Assembly: GCF_020829685.1 (NCBI RefSeq)
Contig: NZ_JAIVFR010000234.1
Coordinates: 1 to 8,468 of the forward strand
Reading direction: 5' to 3'
Length of the DNA: 8,468 bases
DNA from: Nostoc sp. CHAB 5715
GTDB lineage: Bacteria > Cyanobacteriota > Cyanobacteriia > Cyanobacteriales > Nostocaceae
Both the position numbers and the translations under genes were made by a program. Below the pieces are notes generated by a model. It was not told the DNA's origin, did no database searches, and saw only the letters and a program-made list of their open reading frames with translations. Positions 5,254 to 8,468 of this stretch are shown piece by piece (within the stretch, counting starts at the first letter, position 1; each line of letters begins with the position of its first letter).

Positions 5254-5311
5254 AGTCATTTGTCCTTTGTCCTTGGTAGACACAAATGACTAATGACTAA
5301 TGACTAATGAC
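5254..5311. repeat. TGACTAA heptamer repeat with 10-bp inverted repeat
   Basis: Three TGACTAA units (5287-5307) are followed by TGAC (5308-5311). The preceding AGTCATTTGT (5254-5263) is the exact reverse complement of ACAAATGACT (5282-5291), giving a 10-bp stem with an 18-nt loop that contains CCTTTGTCC. It occupies most of the spacer between two small minus-strand genes. Parts of it recur inside hpd (418-441) and at the start of the neighbouring 124-aa gene. Confidence 0.75.
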
Positions 5312-5353
5312 GGTCTACACGGAGTTTGTGCAATATGTAGGCGCGTTAGCTTA

Positions 5354-5728
5354 CTATTCATTGATTTGTCGCTGAGGCTTTTCACCGAATGAGGCACTAG
5401 CAACAAAGCTGGAAAAGCCAACAAGCATCCAGCCGAAGCAGATATGTTTTCGTATCTGCCATTCATGCTTTTTACTGAGGGAAACTGATTTTGTGTTCGC
5501 CTCAATAATCTCTAACCCCCAACACGAAAGCGTGCCTATCCCAAATAAGCAACTACTGGCAATAGAGGCAACCGCGATTGTGTTTAGAATCCGAACAGTA
5601 AAATTTGGATTTCTCACAAGAGGCTTTTGCTGACGGCGATTACGGAGCAGGGCTAATTCGTCTGTGCGTAGACGCAATATATGCTCTTGTTGAATCAGAG
5701 GATAAGCAATTTGTTGATTATTAGTCAT
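5354..5728 (-). CDS. Predicted two-pass membrane protein, function unknown
   Basis: 124 aa. The N-terminal ~44 residues are hydrophilic and basic (LRLRTDELALLRNRRQQKP), likely cytoplasmic. Two hydrophobic segments follow at about 45-70 (VRILNTIAVASIASSCLFGI) and about 95-113 (HICFGWMLVGFSSFVASASF), joined by a charged loop containing KKHEWQIRK. Cysteines occur at 60, 69 and 97. The ATG at 5728 lies in ACAAATGACTAAT, a word shared with the nearby heptamer repeat; GGTG upstream is at best a weak ribosome site. It sits 149 bp downstream of the large transporter-like gene on the same strand. No family recognised. Confidence 0.6.
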   Translation of the reverse strand: MTNNQQIAYPLIQQEHILRLRTDELALLRNRRQQKPLVRNPNFTVRILNTIAVASIASSCLFGIGTLSCWGLEIIEANTKSVSLSKKHEWQIRKHICFGWMLVGFSSFVASASFGEKPQRQINE

Positions 5729-5877
5729 TTGTTGTCACCAGCATCTAGTTTTAATAGCATCCATATCAGTGAACACATGATAAACTTCCGTTACAGGTTG
5801 TACTACATTCCACAGGGGGGTATCAAATTTTCTTTGGTAAGAAGTTAGAGGTAATTGCACTAATAAGGCTATCAATT

Positions 5878-8468
5878 TTAATTTTTAAACTGGTATTTTT
5901 TGAGTAATTCTTTGACTTGAGCAGCTACCAAAGGATGTGGATCTTTTTGTAACTGGGGGAGGATTTGCAGGAGAACGCGATGTGAAACCATATTTAAGTA
6001 TGCGATCGCAGCTTCTCTAACAAAGCCTGTTGGATGACGCAAACTCACTAAAATCTCAGAACTTGTCAGTGGCGTACGAGTCGCTTGAGCAAAATGAAAA
6101 CAGCAGGCTAGACACCAGTCAGAAAGGAAGTTACCCAACATCAGCAATCTGTGGAGGCGATCGCTAACTATCATATTTTCATATTCTACAATCTTAGCTT
6201 CTACCAGATGTTGCAATTTTTCTGGCTGCGGTCGGTTATCTAAAATATTCAGCAACAGAGATTTTGAAGACAAAGTTATGGTATGCTCTAGGATTTCTAA
6301 CCCTCGTGCTAAGTTTACCACTGAGAGCGATCGCAGATTAAATGTTGCTGCCTGCATCTTTTCTGGCGAGTAAAGCAGTTTCAGTAGCAGTAGCAGCCGC
6401 TCTTTGACATCCAATTCCAATTCTAAAAGGGCGCGTTGCAATAACTCAGAGACAATCACAATCCTCTGGCTAGATTGATGATTTTCTTTTTCGTCTAGTG
6501 TTTTCAAGTCTATATATGCGGCGTAAATCTCGCCTAAAAACTTTAATTCCTGCTCAATTAAATTTTCTACCCGACTTTCATAAAATCGATCCGCTAAACC
6601 TTTAATTCCTGGTTGTTTTTGTATTTTTAGTAAGCTGCGAAGAATATGATCCCTAGTTGTACCCCAAGATGTTTCCAACTTTTCCCATAAAGTTTCCAAT
6701 GCTTCCTGACTACCAATTTGAGCAATGGTACGCCAAGCATACATTCGCACTACTTCTGGTTTGTAAATATTGGTAGCTACCCGCAACAGCATCTCTATAA
6801 CTTCATTCTCTAGTCGTACTAAAGCTGACATTGCTGTAGTGCGGGTTGATTTGTAATAAAGTGCTGCTATCAGTGCACAATAGTACTCTTCTAAATGGGT
6901 TGCTGCAATCATATCCAATACGGCACAGCGCACCCGTAACGACTCATCTTGTAACAAATTCGGGATGTGAATCCGCAACGCCTGCAAATAAACTGCTTCT
7001 CTAAGCGCTCTAACTCCATTTACCCGTTCCCGTTCTTGCTTATGAGTCAACATCCGGCGCATGGTTTGGGTAGCTGCTACCTTTTGCATGGGCGTTCCCT
7101 GACGTAAGACTAAAGCGGCGGCGGTGGCGCGGATGAGTGAGTTATGTCGGGGGTTCAGGTATTCTTCTAGGATGCTTAAATTGGGATTTGGTTCAGCTAG
7201 CCAAATGTAGCGCAGCGCTAGGGCGAAAACTTCGGAGTTAGTTTCTTGGGGTTGTTCTAGCAAAGGACGGATGGCGGATAGATAAGCGGGATTTGCACCT
7301 GCTATCAGCATGACTTCCAAACTTTGGCGCTGCAAATCTGGGGTTAACTTGACTAACAGAGGTGCTAAAACTTCCGCACATCCTTGGGGATCAATTTGGG
7401 CTAAAAGTTCAATACAAGAGCGTTTATCTGCCTCGCTGCCTTTTTCTCCCAAGGCTTTGACTACACCTTGCTTGAAGAATCGTAAGCCGACATTGGTTGC
7501 ACTCAACTGGCCCCGTGCCACACTCAAGACTAACAGTTCAACATAGCGCGATCGCAATTCCCAAACTACTTTTAAACAGGTGCCAGCTATCAGCATTGTT
7601 TCTGCTACTAACACCCACTTTTCCAACGGTACGGGTATAAACTGCCCACAAAACAATATAGTTGCAAAAATTAGCACTCCTGTCAAACCTGTAGCGATCG
7701 CTTCGGCGGTTCCGCCAGATAAAGTCTGCATCCGGCTGCGAATTGCCTCTGGAATCGGTTGGTACAGAATGGGGCCGCTACTCATGACAAAGGTGTAGCG
7801 CAGAAGTTCATCGCAGAATTTGACAATTATTAGTCCCCAAAAAAAGCTTTGTGATTGGATGGCGGGAATTAAATAAAATAACACCAGCACTCCTGGTAGT
7901 GAAAAGCCGACGGTGATTGGTAAAAGCGTCGCTGTGAAAAATACCCCCATCCGTTCGATGAGTCGGCTGGAAATAAACCACTGCAACAACAACTCACACA
8001 GTCCCAACGTCCCACCGAAAAGACCTAAGAAGCTGGCGAGTTCTCGGTCGCCCAAATTAGATTGGAGTTCGCGTAGATATTGAAAATCTATTAACAACCC
8101 AATGACTTGTAACAGACCGACAAAAGCAAATAGCTGCCAAACATAGCGCTTCAGGGGACTTTTAATAAAACGCTGTCGTGAAGCTTGTTCTTCAGTAACT
8201 AGTCTTTGTGGGGTTTCAGGAAAAGCCGCTCGATAGTGATGAGTTAAATAGAATAAAATCCCCGATCCGAATAAAATTACTATACAGGCGATGAGGATGA
8301 TCTTATTCAGCGTGGCGTATTGCACTAGCCAAGGCAAACTAAAGCCACTGATCACATCTGCGACTAAAAGCCCACTACTTACCAGTGGGTAAGTCCGTTT
8401 AATCTCCCGAATATTAAATATTTTGAAGGCAATTAATACTTTTAACAACTGCGATCGCCCTGAGAAAG
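5878..8468 (-). CDS. Transporter-like membrane protein fused to HEAT-type repeats (N-terminus outside window)
   Basis: The frame is open to the right edge: SGRSQ codons precede the TTG at 8448, so 8448 is not a convincing start and the gene is partial. 862 codons are visible. Residues 1-300 (counted from 8448) hold about seven hydrophobic segments, near 21-43, 49-70, 103-123, 139-160, 168-195, 250-272 and 276-295. They include ILYQPIPEAIRSR (227-239) followed by GLTGVLIFA, a pattern of the major-facilitator/nucleotide-transporter (NTT)-like proteins. FNIREIKRTYPLVSSGLLVA (11-30) resembles the middle of those proteins, so the first half of the membrane domain is probably off-window. From about 310 the chain is a soluble helical solenoid of HEAT-type repeats (for example IPNLLQDESLRVRCAVLDMI, and the C-terminal RHPTGFVREAAIAYL). 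Substrate unknown; the repeats probably bind a protein partner. Confidence 0.8.
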   Translation of the reverse strand, partial: FSGRSQLLKVLIAFKIFNIREIKRTYPLVSSGLLVADVISGFSLPWLVQYATLNKIILIACIVILFGSGILFYLTHHYRAAFPETPQRLVTEEQASRQRFIKSPLKRYVWQLFAFVGLLQVIGLLIDFQYLRELQSNLGDRELASFLGLFGGTLGLCELLLQWFISSRLIERMGVFFTATLLPITVGFSLPGVLVLFYLIPAIQSQSFFWGLIIVKFCDELLRYTFVMSSGPILYQPIPEAIRSRMQTLSGGTAEAIATGLTGVLIFATILFCGQFIPVPLEKWVLVAETMLIAGTCLKVVWELRSRYVELLVLSVARGQLSATNVGLRFFKQGVVKALGEKGSEADKRSCIELLAQIDPQGCAEVLAPLLVKLTPDLQRQSLEVMLIAGANPAYLSAIRPLLEQPQETNSEVFALALRYIWLAEPNPNLSILEEYLNPRHNSLIRATAAALVLRQGTPMQKVAATQTMRRMLTHKQERERVNGVRALREAVYLQALRIHIPNLLQDESLRVRCAVLDMIAATHLEEYYCALIAALYYKSTRTTAMSALVRLENEVIEMLLRVATNIYKPEVVRMYAWRTIAQIGSQEALETLWEKLETSWGTTRDHILRSLLKIQKQPGIKGLADRFYESRVENLIEQELKFLGEIYAAYIDLKTLDEKENHQSSQRIVIVSELLQRALLELELDVKERLLLLLKLLYSPEKMQAATFNLRSLSVVNLARGLEILEHTITLSSKSLLLNILDNRPQPEKLQHLVEAKIVEYENMIVSDRLHRLLMLGNFLSDWCLACCFHFAQATRTPLTSSEILVSLRHPTGFVREAAIAYLNMVSHRVLLQILPQLQKDPHPLVAAQVKELLKKYQFKN

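Larger units (their letters stand above)
274..8458. repeat. Dispersed HIP1 octamers (GCGATCGC)
   Basis: Eleven exact GCGATCGC sites start at 274, 730, 841, 1932, 3633, 6002, 6157, 6327, 7548, 7694 and 8451. That is about one per 770 bp, far above chance, and is a hallmark of many cyanobacterial chromosomes. Nine are in intact coding sequence, one in the antitoxin remnant and one in a spacer. Confidence 0.9.

Noticed and set aside
5290..5505. Minus-strand 71-aa frame
   Set aside because: Overlaps the 124-aa gene in another frame and runs into the heptamer repeat.
7310..7798. Plus-strand frames at 7310-7546 and 7580-7798
   Set aside because: Both lie opposite the large membrane/HEAT gene, with no motifs.
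8446..8448. TTG at 8448 as the true start of the large minus-strand gene
   Set aside because: The frame stays open to the window edge and the membrane domain appears to begin midway, so the start lies beyond the window.

Overview
The window looks like chromosomal DNA of a filamentous cyanobacterium of the Nostoc/Anabaena type. The palindrome GCGATCGC (HIP1) occurs 11 times in about 8.5 kb. Intergenic regions carry heptamer-type tandem repeats (CCCCACT, TGACTAA) and small hairpin-ended elements of the kind common in Nostocales. The proteins (hydroxyphenylpyruvate dioxygenase, phosphoribulokinase-like kinase, RadC) read as cyanobacterial. This placement is inference from sequence character; no database was searched.

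Plus-strand block, left: a 4-hydroxyphenylpyruvate dioxygenase gene (19-1074) overlaps a GNAT acetyltransferase gene (1071-1508) through ATGA, so the two are probably translated together. A 564-bp spacer follows. It holds a palindromic repeat, a 93-bp MITE-like element with perfect 13-bp terminal inverted repeats, a CCCCACT tandem repeat and a plausible promoter. Next is a phosphoribulokinase-like gene (2073-3011) that keeps the kinase motifs but lacks most of the redox cysteines of the Calvin-cycle enzyme.

Middle: the 861 bp between the kinase and radC are mostly debris. They contain an inverted copy of the heptamer repeat, a roughly 245-bp element with long imperfect terminal inverted repeats and at least five internal hairpins, and on the minus strand a decayed toxin-antitoxin pair. 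The antitoxin has a 1-nt frameshift, and the toxin start overlaps the antitoxin stop but is cut off after 26 codons by a stop codon inside the element's end. radC (3873-4604) follows, with a strong hairpin just before its start and a long stem-loop after its end.

Right: three minus-strand genes run towards radC. The first is a large membrane protein with C-terminal helical (HEAT-type) repeats, whose N-terminus lies beyond the right edge of the window (5878-8468). Two small predicted membrane proteins of unknown function follow (5354-5728 and 4947-5153).

The genes do not form one pathway. I see no convincing complete new system. The points most worth a second look are the hairpin-rich element that ends the toxin reading frame, the unusual kinase paralogue, and a repeat-like word inside the coding sequence of the dioxygenase.
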